Assembly (NCBI GenBank): GCA_027083115.1
Contig: JALWQN010000038.1
Location: 1-7,761 of the forward strand
Direction: 5' to 3'
Length of the DNA: 7,761 nt
DNA from: Desulfurococcales archaeon
Lineage (GTDB): Archaea > Thermoproteota > Thermoprotei_A > Sulfolobales > NBVN01
Position numbers and translations under genes: made by a program
The notes under the pieces: model-generated
Databases searched by the model: none
Seen by the model: only the letters and a program-made list of their open reading frames with translations
Told to the model about the DNA's origin: nothing
Part shown: positions 1 through 6,072 of the stretch, one piece after another
Layout: every line of letters starts with the position of its first letter
Position numbering within the stretch: the stretch's first letter is position 1

Positions 1-6
1 ATACTG

Positions 7-42
7 ATATATTTCTGGGCAAATTAAAGCACCCAAATATAT
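7..42. repeat. Imperfect AT-rich inverted repeat (possible hairpin or TATA pair)
   Basis: ATATATTT (7-14) followed by GGG (17-19) is matched by CCC (32-34) and AAATATAT (35-42). This gives two 11-base arms with a 2-base bulge around a 12-base loop. It lies 80 bases or more past the DUF58 stop codon. It could be a weak terminator structure for the minus-strand operon, a regulator site, or two TATA-like boxes of a gene off the left edge. No coding region is supported anywhere in 1-122, and no clear T-tract follows the DUF58 stop. Confidence 0.3.
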
Positions 43-122
43 TCGGTATAAGGGGAAACCTATTAAGAGCAAGTAAATTAGTGAATACAACACTCTCCTA
101 ATAAAGTATGTTCTTTCTGTCT

Positions 123-1511
123 TCATAGGGGAATCGCCCGAAAGTTTTCCACAAATTTTATGAGCCTAGGCATCAGTGTTGATGGACCTACCTGAATAAC
201 TTCAATCCCCGATTTCCGCAATGTATTTGCGTATTCCTTTGCTGCCTTAATCCCCCCAATGGTTGACGCTATATAGAGGCCAGCTTCAATCCCTCTCATT
301 TCTCTTACCTCGTAAAGCTCAGGCAATGGAGAAACTATGACTGCATTATGATGGAGACTTTTCAGTCTCTTACATATCGATAATAGGCTATACACCTCAT
401 TATCTAAAGCACCTGCTGGGTAGGCAGTTGGATCTAAAGTAGTGAATATCATAAATAATGCCTTAGTTCTTTTTGGTAAGGTATTTATGGCTTCCTTAAC
501 TGCATCTCCTAATCTTACTTTAGGATAATTTAGGGACCATTCAACATTTGAGACTGCCTTAATTATTCTGTGGGTTTGAGCTTTTCCTCGGCCCATCTTA
601 ATCACCCTGACCTTATCTCCTCTGAGGACTAGGCCTACCCAGTCACCTCTTTTAATTAAGTAATTAATTAATCCAGTGACTAGCCTAGCTGTTTCCTCAA
701 GCATGGTTTTCCCTAAGTAACCATACATCATAGCTGGTGAGGTATCAATAACGAGCACTAGGTACAGGCTTGATTCTTTTTCAAAGACTTTTACGTGTGG
801 CTTTCCTGTTCTGGCCATCGACTTCCAATCAATGAATCTGTAGTCGTCACCATAATTGTATTCCCTAAGCATCATGAATTCATTACCTAACCCTTTAATT
901 CCTGACTTCGTTTGACCTAAGCTAGCCGTTACCCAACCCCTGAGGTATTTTTGAGGTATAGGTCTCTGCTTGGGGTAAACAGTGAAGACTTCTTCGCTTT
1001 CTGGAATTACGGTCCTGTAAGCAAATATTCCTAGGGGATCCCTTAAAACTGCCTCCATGCCTCGAAACCAATGTTTACCTAAACGCGGTTTAAGAGAGTA
1101 ATGGAATTCTAAAGTTCCTTTAGCGGGTAACGTAGCAGTTATTTTGCTCAGGCCTTTTACTAGAGTGAATAGGCGTGGGTAATGGTCGCTTAATTCCGCG
1201 TATAGTATTGGCGTATTAGTTGGATTGACTACCTTAACCCGTAATTCGAAGGTGTCTCCTTCAATAACCGGTTTTTTATATATTCTTGATATCTTAACTT
1301 TATGTATGGCCTTGACAGAGGTTGCTAGCAGGAACCTCATGAAAGCTACGTAGGCTATAGCAAGGCTTAACGAGTAAATAAGTGATACTGGTACTGAGGT
1401 ACTTGAAACGAGTAGAAGCCCTATAATGGTAGCTACAGCTAGTAGGTAGGCCATCATTCTATAAGTTACAACTATCTCATCCTTTACTTCCCCCGTTCTG
1501 CTTCCCCTCAT
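123..1511 (-). CDS. DUF58 family membrane-anchored vWA-like protein, MoxR partner
   Basis: This 462-residue protein starts with two closely spaced membrane helices (about 18-38 and 43-63). A beta-rich segment (about 70-170) follows, typical of the region before DUF58. The DUF58 signature is at 207-247: GLGNEF, LREYNYGDDYRFIDWKSMART, then an acidic patch. A vWA-like Rossmann domain follows (about 250-445). The family acts as the adaptor or substrate-binding partner of MoxR ATPases; the cytoplasmic placement of the vWA part is inferred from the double-helix anchor. The start is well supported: its ATG overlaps the MoxR stop as ATGA, and GGAG sits 7 bases upstream (complement of 1519-1522). Oddity: the metal-binding DxSxS motif reads DTSPA (256-260), the usual SD of the third motif reads TT (357-358), and no clear second-motif Thr is seen. 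Metal binding is therefore doubtful. Family call is firm; cellular role is inferred. Confidence 0.93.
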   Translation of the reverse strand: MRGSRTGEVKDEIVVTYRMMAYLLAVATIIGLLLVSSTSVPVSLIYSLSLAIAYVAFMRFLLATSVKAIHKVKISRIYKKPVIEGDTFELRVKVVNPTNTPILYAELSDHYPRLFTLVKGLSKITATLPAKGTLEFHYSLKPRLGKHWFRGMEAVLRDPLGIFAYRTVIPESEEVFTVYPKQRPIPQKYLRGWVTASLGQTKSGIKGLGNEFMMLREYNYGDDYRFIDWKSMARTGKPHVKVFEKESSLYLVLVIDTSPAMMYGYLGKTMLEETARLVTGLINYLIKRGDWVGLVLRGDKVRVIKMGRGKAQTHRIIKAVSNVEWSLNYPKVRLGDAVKEAINTLPKRTKALFMIFTTLDPTAYPAGALDNEVYSLLSICKRLKSLHHNAVIVSPLPELYEVREMRGIEAGLYIASTIGGIKAAKEYANTLRKSGIEVIQVGPSTLMPRLIKFVENFRAIPL

Positions 1512-2449
1512 TCCTTAACTCCGGGTGTTGGTACGGGAACTTTATTAAGGATCGACCTAATCACGCTATCGGGAGTTACTCCCTCTAATTCAGCTTCAGG
1601 CGATAATAATATCCTGTGCCTTAAGACATGAGCAGCTATAGCTTTGATATCGTCAGGTATCACGTAATCCCTGCCTTCCATTAAGGCATGTGCCTTACTG
1701 CATAAATACAGTGAAATAGCTGCTCTTGGAGAGCCTCCTAATTTTACTGAAGGGTCATTATGGGTTTCCTCAATAATTCTCACAATATAATGCATAACTT
1801 CGTCTTTTACCTCAACTGCTGGTAACATAGCCCTGACCTTAAGTATGTCATCCCCTGAAGCTACTGGAGCTACATTAAACTCCTGTATTGTATGGATGTT
1901 TTTCATTATCTTAATATGTTCGTCATGACTGGGTAAATCAACATTTATCTTCATAAGAAATCTGTCAAGTTGTGCTTCAGGTAATGGGAAAGTCCCTTCC
2001 ATCTCTATTGGGTTCATTGTTGCTATGACTATGAATGGTTGTGGTAGCCTGTATGTTTCTCCCTCAATAGTTACTTGACCCTCCTGCATAGCCTCAAGAA
2101 GGGCTGACTGAGTCCTAGGTGAGGCCCTATTGATTTCATCAGCTAAGACCACGTTTGAGTGTATGGGGCCTAAGACCGTTCTGAAGTCCCCTAAGCTCTC
2201 ATCATATATTTTCGTGCCTATGATGTCAGCAGGAAGTAAGTCAGGAGTCATCTGGATTCTTGAGAACTGAAGACCCAGCAATTTAGCCATCACTTTAGCG
2301 GTTAATGTTTTACCTATTCCGGGAACGCCCTCAATAAGTACGTGCCCGCCCAAAACAGTTGAGATTGTCAAGAGTTTCACGTCCTCTTCCCTCTCGATTA
2401 GCACTCTCCTAGCTTCAAGAATAACTCTCTCAACTAATTCCTTAAGCAA
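1508..2449 (-). CDS. moxR: MoxR family AAA+ ATPase
   Basis: This is a 313-residue cytoplasmic AAA+ ATPase of normal MoxR length. All catalytic elements are visible: Walker A GVPGIGKT (41-48), Walker B VVLADE (100-105) followed by INRASPRTQ, sensor 1 in ATMNP (Asn146), the arginine finger in EAQLDRF (Arg163), and sensor 2 in GGSPRAA (Arg242). The C-terminal lid (about 200-300) is helical. MoxR proteins form hexameric chaperone-like machines that, with vWA proteins, remodel or insert cofactors into protein complexes. Here the partner is the DUF58 gene immediately downstream (ATGA overlap). The start is TTG at 2449-2447: an in-frame TGA lies three codons upstream with only Trp codons between, so no earlier start exists. 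A BRE/TATA-like element lies about 30 bases upstream, which implies a very short leader. The gene symbol is a family label, not proof of orthology with methanol-oxidation MoxR. Confidence 0.95.
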   Translation of the reverse strand: MLKELVERVILEARRVLIEREEDVKLLTISTVLGGHVLIEGVPGIGKTLTAKVMAKLLGLQFSRIQMTPDLLPADIIGTKIYDESLGDFRTVLGPIHSNVVLADEINRASPRTQSALLEAMQEGQVTIEGETYRLPQPFIVIATMNPIEMEGTFPLPEAQLDRFLMKINVDLPSHDEHIKIMKNIHTIQEFNVAPVASGDDILKVRAMLPAVEVKDEVMHYIVRIIEETHNDPSVKLGGSPRAAISLYLCSKAHALMEGRDYVIPDDIKAIAAHVLRHRILLSPEAELEGVTPDSVIRSILNKVPVPTPGVKE

Positions 2450-2501
2450 CCACCATCACTCAAGAAATATAATGCCTTAAACCTTTTTATTAAGGAAGGC
2501 A
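2450..2501. promoter_or_regulatory. Divergent promoter region between the two operons
   Basis: These 52 bases separate the MoxR TTG start from the ATG of the plus-strand operon and must hold both promoters. Read on the minus strand, a purine run followed by GGTTTAAGG (plus 2475-2483) resembles an archaeal BRE/TATA box. Its centre is 30 bases from the TTG, which predicts transcription starting within a few bases of it. On the plus strand, AATATAAT (2466-2473) is centred about 32 bases before the ATG at 2502 and predicts a leader of about 6 bases. CCTTAA (2475-2480) and TTAAGG (2490-2495) form an inverted repeat over both elements. Promoter assignment is by pattern only. Confidence 0.55.
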
Positions 2502-4067
2502 ATGAGGAAAGGCCCAATAGCTATAGCAATGATTACTTTACTTCTGGCTGGAGGATGTCTTAATGCTGTAGGTGTTAGAGCCCAGGAGGTCAGGCACTCC
2601 CCAGACATTGGCTTAAGGCTTAGGGAAGGTGCCTTAGCAATTGATGTCTTACTTGAATGGCTGAATGCTTCAGGAATGAATGATTTAAGCATTGACCTTG
2701 CTCAGGCAGTAATCTTAGGGAATACTTCAGAACTCAAGCAGGATCTAAATGAGGTTGAGTTATTGATTGAAAGCACTCCTGCATTATATGCTGTATCTTC
2801 TGAAGTTCTTGTTGGTCTTAAGGCAACACAAGGGATGAATGCCTCTTTAACACCTAATGATTTAGCCTCTCTTCTGTTGGTTGCTTATAAGCAAGCTCTA
2901 AGGAATAACCACCTTAGGATTGCTGAAGCCATTCTGAAGGTACTGAACGGCCAGGAATTAAGTACTGAAGAATTAAAGAGTGTCTTGGCAGAAATTGAGA
3001 CACAGAGCAACTCCAGCCCCTTCAGACCAGCAGTAACTTCGGCAATTAATGAGGCTCTTAAAGCCTTACACAATGGAACCCTCCTAAATCCTGGCGAAAG
3101 GATTGAGTTTGCTGCTAAAATTGCGGTAAAGGATTCTTTACTCATTTCGGCACTCCTGCAGGCCTATGAGCCCCAAAAAACATCATCAAACACTCTAACC
3201 AACATCAGGGAAGGAGCTAAAGGATCTAGAGAAACTAGAATTACGCCTGAAGACATGGTTAAGGCGATGTATCTCCTTGAGAAATTCGGTCCGAAATCTT
3301 TCTTTGTGCTTAAGCACCTACCTACCTACAGGGTTCTTATGGAAATCATTCAACCTAATTCTTCAGCCCTATCCATACTTAAGTCAATACCTTATGGGGC
3401 GTTAGTTAGTGTTGAAGGTGTTGAAGGAAATTACTCCGTGAATGAACTGAAAGAAATCATTCACTCAGGAAGAAACTATTCTGTGAAGGCTAGCATGAGT
3501 GAAGCCAGGAACCCCCTTAAGATACCTCCCAAACTATTGAGCGAGTTTAAGTACCTCACTAACGAAATAAGGAAAGTCACGAACACAACATACCTTAATG
3601 AAGGAGCATTAGCCGAAAAACTTCAGAAAACCTACTTGAACTCAAGCTTTGTTGCTGAGATAACAAACAAGAACTTCTTAGTCTCTAGTGAAGAAATCTA
3701 CCTAATACTAGCCATTACTTCACTTATTGCAGTAGCTACTGTATGGTTATCGCTATATCAAACTATCCCATACCGATTACCTCATGCTAAAGCGAGTAAG
3801 GCACTGTCTAGAAGAATGCACCCGTTCTGGGCAATCATAAGTAAGTATGCCGAGGAAGCTGGGGTTACCTTAAAGCCCTCACTAACTCATAGGGAAGCCT
3901 ACAACCTACTTATTTCATCCGCTAAGAGAGCGATAAGCAACTCCGTGGCCGGACTACTGAAGGATTTAATGACGATTTACGAGTTCGTCACTTATAGGGG
4001 AGAGAATGAGGCTCTCTACACTAATAAAGTTAACGAGATTTTGAGGAGGTTGGGCGGAGGTGATTAA
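2502..4067 (+). CDS. Secreted single-pass membrane protein with helical ectodomain and C-terminal DUF4129-like domain
   Basis: This 521-residue protein begins with a signal peptide (hydrophobic core about 5-20; possible cleavage after Ala27 in VRA/QEV). A mostly helical extracellular region (about 28-392) follows, which I do not recognise. One membrane helix lies at about 399-419, and a cytoplasmic tail (about 435-515) resembles DUF4129: PFWAIISKYAEEAG, then LKPSLTHREAYNLL, then LLKDLMTIYEFVTYRG. DUF4129 is usually fused to transglutaminase-like proteins in MoxR/DUF58 loci and probably contacts the cytoplasmic machinery. No transglutaminase Cys/His/Asp motif is apparent here. Ten N-x-S/T sequons (N55, 74, 113, 170, 191, 286, 310, 325, 361, 380) all lie on the predicted outer side and none in the tail. 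An in-frame stop at 2478 and the lack of other starts make the ATG the only sensible start. It is the first gene of its operon and overlaps the next by 8 bases. Confidence 0.82.
   Translation: MRKGPIAIAMITLLLAGGCLNAVGVRAQEVRHSPDIGLRLREGALAIDVLLEWLNASGMNDLSIDLAQAVILGNTSELKQDLNEVELLIESTPALYAVSSEVLVGLKATQGMNASLTPNDLASLLLVAYKQALRNNHLRIAEAILKVLNGQELSTEELKSVLAEIETQSNSSPFRPAVTSAINEALKALHNGTLLNPGERIEFAAKIAVKDSLLISALLQAYEPQKTSSNTLTNIREGAKGSRETRITPEDMVKAMYLLEKFGPKSFFVLKHLPTYRVLMEIIQPNSSALSILKSIPYGALVSVEGVEGNYSVNELKEIIHSGRNYSVKASMSEARNPLKIPPKLLSEFKYLTNEIRKVTNTTYLNEGALAEKLQKTYLNSSFVAEITNKNFLVSSEEIYLILAITSLIAVATVWLSLYQTIPYRLPHAKASKALSRRMHPFWAIISKYAEEAGVTLKPSLTHREAYNLLISSAKRAISNSVAGLLKDLMTIYEFVTYRGENEALYTNKVNEILRRLGGGD
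4043..4050 (+). promoter_or_regulatory. Shine-Dalgarno site for the multi-pass membrane protein gene
   Basis: GAGGAGGT inside the end of the upstream gene lies 9 bases before the GTG at 4060, a near-ideal spacing. A second and longer anti-SD match, GGAGGTGAT (4056-4064), overlaps the start codon itself and is too close to serve it. The upstream copy is the reason for accepting GTG at 4060 as the start. Confidence 0.6.
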
Positions 4068-4764
4068 CCCACTAATAACTTTTTCTTTCGCGAGTACAGT
4101 GTTTGCCGTGGGCTTAGCATCAATCATTAAATACGTTAAGTTAATCCCTGTTCTCTTAGTTCTTTCCCTTATTTCAGTTCTCTCTCCTGGTGCTAGCATA
4201 GTGCTAGCTTCAGCGGTATCCAGCATTGTTTTAGGTTACTTCACCAGGCTAATGAGGAGAAGCATTAAGCAATCGGTTATTCCCTTAACCTTGCTTTCCC
4301 TCAGTTTATTTGCCGTAGTTATGTACAGAAATAGCTCAGCATATCTTTTTACTCTATTTACTGGTATAGGCGCTTCTGCAGGTGTAGGGATTGCTTACGC
4401 AATACTTATGTTGGGTGAGGGAAATATACCACCAACACTAAAACACTTACTTAGCCTTAGATTCTCGGTGGAACCTGAGAGAATAGCTAATTACTTAGCC
4501 ATAACTGTCCTGTCGGCCGCATTAACATTACTTGTTAATGAGCTTGGTGGTAGGGGTTATGCCGCACTCTCAGGATTCCTCGCTCCTTTTGGCCTTTACG
4601 CGTACTTTAGATTAGTGAGGAACAGGTATGCCTTATTAACGGTTTATTTTGCCGGTGCTGCACTAACTTGGTTAGCGTTAACTAATGCAGGAATTAATTC
4701 CCTAAATAACTGGTTTAAGTTCTTTAATGAGGTGATCCTTACTTGGGAGAAGAACGCCTTATGA
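4060..4764 (+). CDS. Multi-pass membrane protein of unknown family in the MoxR/DUF58 locus
   Basis: I do not recognise this 234-residue protein. It is strongly hydrophobic with about seven predicted membrane helices (roughly 4-22, 28-61 as one or two, 72-89, 95-117, 144-160, 167-184, 190-207). A short basic loop FTRLMRRSIK lies at 61-70 and another charged loop at 120-143. The C-terminus (about 213-234) may be amphipathic. It has no visible enzymatic motif. The GTG start lies inside the upstream gene (8-base overlap) with a Shine-Dalgarno sequence 9 bases upstream, and its stop overlaps the next small gene as ATGA. That packing implies translational coupling and stoichiometric production, so it is probably the integral membrane core of the complex formed with the DUF4129 and DUF4350 proteins. 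That role is inference from position. It could also be a permease-like subunit. Confidence 0.8.
   Translation: MINPLITFSFASTVFAVGLASIIKYVKLIPVLLVLSLISVLSPGASIVLASAVSSIVLGYFTRLMRRSIKQSVIPLTLLSLSLFAVVMYRNSSAYLFTLFTGIGASAGVGIAYAILMLGEGNIPPTLKHLLSLRFSVEPERIANYLAITVLSAALTLLVNELGGRGYAALSGFLAPFGLYAYFRLVRNRYALLTVYFAGAALTWLALTNAGINSLNNWFKFFNEVILTWEKNAL
4729..4736 (+). promoter_or_regulatory. Strong Shine-Dalgarno-like site before the small membrane gene
   Basis: GAGGTGAT matches eight consecutive bases of the archaeal anti-SD complement. It is 24 bases from the ATG at 4761, too far, but 6 bases from an in-frame TTG at 4743. It therefore argues for the longer, 54-residue form of the small protein. It is also coding sequence of the upstream gene (Asn-Glu-Val-Ile), so chance is possible. 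Confidence 0.4.
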
Positions 4765-4907
4765 GGTTAGTCATAATTATATCTATAGGTCTCCTGATTT
4801 CCTCTGTTGGCCTAGCTATAGTTGGGAGATACGTCTCTTCAGTTATTTCATTAATAAGTGGATTAGGCCTTCTTTCTTATGCCTCAAGAGGTAGGGAGGA
4901 GAGTTGA
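4761..4907 (+). CDS. 48-residue two-helix membrane peptide
   Basis: This small gene encodes 48 residues, almost entirely hydrophobic. Helix one is about 3-21 (LVIIISIGLLISSVGLAIV), then a GRY turn, helix two about 25-41, and a charged tail ASRGREES. It is supported by position: its ATG overlaps the preceding stop as ATGA, and its TGA overlaps the next TTG start as TTGA, so it fills the gap exactly. Charge distribution does not decide the topology. The ribosome binding site for the ATG is weak (GGGAG at 4745-4749). An alternative start is TTG at 4743, six bases after a strong GAGGTGAT (4729-4736), which would add six residues (MGEERL). A short membrane subunit or assembly factor of the neighbouring complex is the natural guess; no known family is recognised. 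Confidence 0.72.
   Translation: MRLVIIISIGLLISSVGLAIVGRYVSSVISLISGLGLLSYASRGREES
4894..4899 (+). promoter_or_regulatory. Shine-Dalgarno site for the DUF4350 gene
   Basis: GGGAGG, followed by AGAG, precedes the TTG start at 4904 by 4 bases. It lies inside the end of the 48-residue gene. Together with the TTGA stop/start overlap it supports the unusual TTG start, and it suggests that ribosomes finishing the small gene reinitiate here. Confidence 0.5.
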
Positions 4908-6031
4908 TTAGGAGGAAATGGTTAGTTATTGCTTTAGTTCTTCTGCTTCTTTATTCTCTATTCCTAAGTAAGGATTTATTGGGCGTTAGCTCTTCAGGGG
5001 CCTCGCCCATAAACCCTTCGTTTAAGGGAACAGGGCTGATGGTTTCCTACCTTAAGGAATTAGGGTACTTAGTTAAGGTAGTAAATTACCCTGAAGCAAG
5101 CGAGCTAGGTTCAGGTGGTGTTTTAATGATTGTATCACCTGAAAGGAACTTCACCCTCAATGAACTTGATTTCATCCGTGATGCTTTCTTAAGAAACTAC
5201 TCCCTAATAATTGCTGATGAAGGTCCTTACTCGAACACATTACTTGGTTACCTAAATATACCCATAAAGATAATCCAGACTCCATATTTTCTCAGGAACC
5301 ACTTCCCTTATGCAAGAATTAAGCTAGAAGAAAAAGAATATGTTCTTGGTCTAGCGTATGCCTCAGCTCTAAAGGTTTCGGGTGGTGCTGAGCCTGCTGG
5401 ATGGTCCGGTAATGAGGTAGTTATGGCAATCTATAAAGTCAATGATGAGGGTAAGGTTATTGCTTTAGGTGATGGCTCAGTTTTCACTAACGCAGCATTA
5501 ACCCCACTAGATTACTTAAACCCCTACGTCAGGTTTCTTAACTCAATCATTAAATTTGCTGACGAAGGAAAACCTAAGGAAGTACTGATTCTGGCCTCGC
5601 CATACCCGAAAAGACCATTGAGTATTGAGGAAATGATTTCCGCAGGTTACTCGCCGGTTCAAGTATGGGCTGCTTTAATCAATCCCTACAGAATAGGGGT
5701 GGGCGTAATTCATTTCCTCAGCAAACCATCGCCCCCTTCAGTACTTATTTACGGCACCCTCCTACTCACTGCTTTACTGATTATTAGATCATCACTTAGG
5801 CTCTCTATATATTCAGTATCTCCCGTGAGTGTTTTACGGAGGTATTGGGACGAGAGGCATTTGGTTAAGTCCTTATGTGCTGAAGGAAGAAATCTCTTAA
5901 GTCATCAAGAGTGTTTAAGGCTCTTAAGGCTTAAGAAGGATAAGGAAATTATTGAGGAACTAAATAATTACATAATTAGGAGACCTGAATTAATTTTAAG
6001 AGTTATTGAGTTCTTCTCATCAAACAGGTAA
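4904..6031 (+). CDS. DUF4350 domain membrane protein
   Basis: This 375-residue protein has an N-terminal signal-anchor helix (about 6-22) after an RRK stretch. An extracellular DUF4350-type domain follows: SPINPSFKGTGLMVSYLKELGY (35-55), a strand-helix core, and the late motif ALGDGSVFTN with following DYLNPYVRFLNSII (187-216). A second membrane helix lies at about 279-298, and a basic, helical cytoplasmic tail of about 75 residues ends the protein. DUF4350 has a glutamine-amidotransferase-like fold, but no catalytic Cys is visible in the extracellular part; the only cysteines (325, 337) are in the tail. A binding role is therefore more likely than an enzymatic one. DUF4350 proteins recur beside MoxR, DUF58 and DUF4129 genes, as here. 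TTG at 4904 is favoured by a stop/start overlap and a Shine-Dalgarno sequence. Last gene of the operon; T-rich sequence follows its stop. Partner function remains unknown. Confidence 0.85.
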   Translation: MIRRKWLVIALVLLLLYSLFLSKDLLGVSSSGASPINPSFKGTGLMVSYLKELGYLVKVVNYPEASELGSGGVLMIVSPERNFTLNELDFIRDAFLRNYSLIIADEGPYSNTLLGYLNIPIKIIQTPYFLRNHFPYARIKLEEKEYVLGLAYASALKVSGGAEPAGWSGNEVVMAIYKVNDEGKVIALGDGSVFTNAALTPLDYLNPYVRFLNSIIKFADEGKPKEVLILASPYPKRPLSIEEMISAGYSPVQVWAALINPYRIGVGVIHFLSKPSPPSVLIYGTLLLTALLIIRSSLRLSIYSVSPVSVLRRYWDERHLVKSLCAEGRNLLSHQECLRLLRLKKDKEIIEELNNYIIRRPELILRVIEFFSSNR

Positions 6032-6072
6032 TCTTCTTAATTTAAACGTTCCTTAAATACTCTTGGTTTTAG
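6032..6072 (+). promoter_or_regulatory. Putative promoter of the EamA transporter gene
   Basis: This 41-base gap separates the DUF4350 stop from the transporter GTG. TTTAAA (6041-6046) is centred about 30 bases before the GTG at 6073, placing transcription initiation at or just before the start codon, as in leaderless archaeal genes. A second box, TTAAATA (6053-6059), would start transcription inside the gene. The T-rich stretch just after the upstream stop could serve as a terminator for the preceding operon. The BRE in front of TTTAAA is poor, so read-through from the operon is not excluded. Confidence 0.4.

Noticed and set aside
2541..2558. Possible lipoprotein lipobox (LLLAGGC) in the signal peptide of the DUF4129 protein
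   Set aside because: The residue three before Cys is Ala and not Leu/Val/Ile, and Cys19 lies at the end of the hydrophobic core with a better AxA-like cleavage site at residue 27, so lipid anchoring is not supported.
2477..4226. Minus-strand open frames at 2477-2692, 2885-3145 and 3966-4226
   Set aside because: They lie entirely or almost entirely opposite well-supported plus-strand genes, have low-complexity Ser/Leu/Arg-rich translations without domain patterns, and lack their own promoter or ribosome site.
4904..6031. DUF4350 protein as an active glutamine amidotransferase
   Set aside because: No cysteine exists in the extracellular domain; the only two cysteines are in the cytoplasmic tail, so the class I amidotransferase nucleophile is missing.
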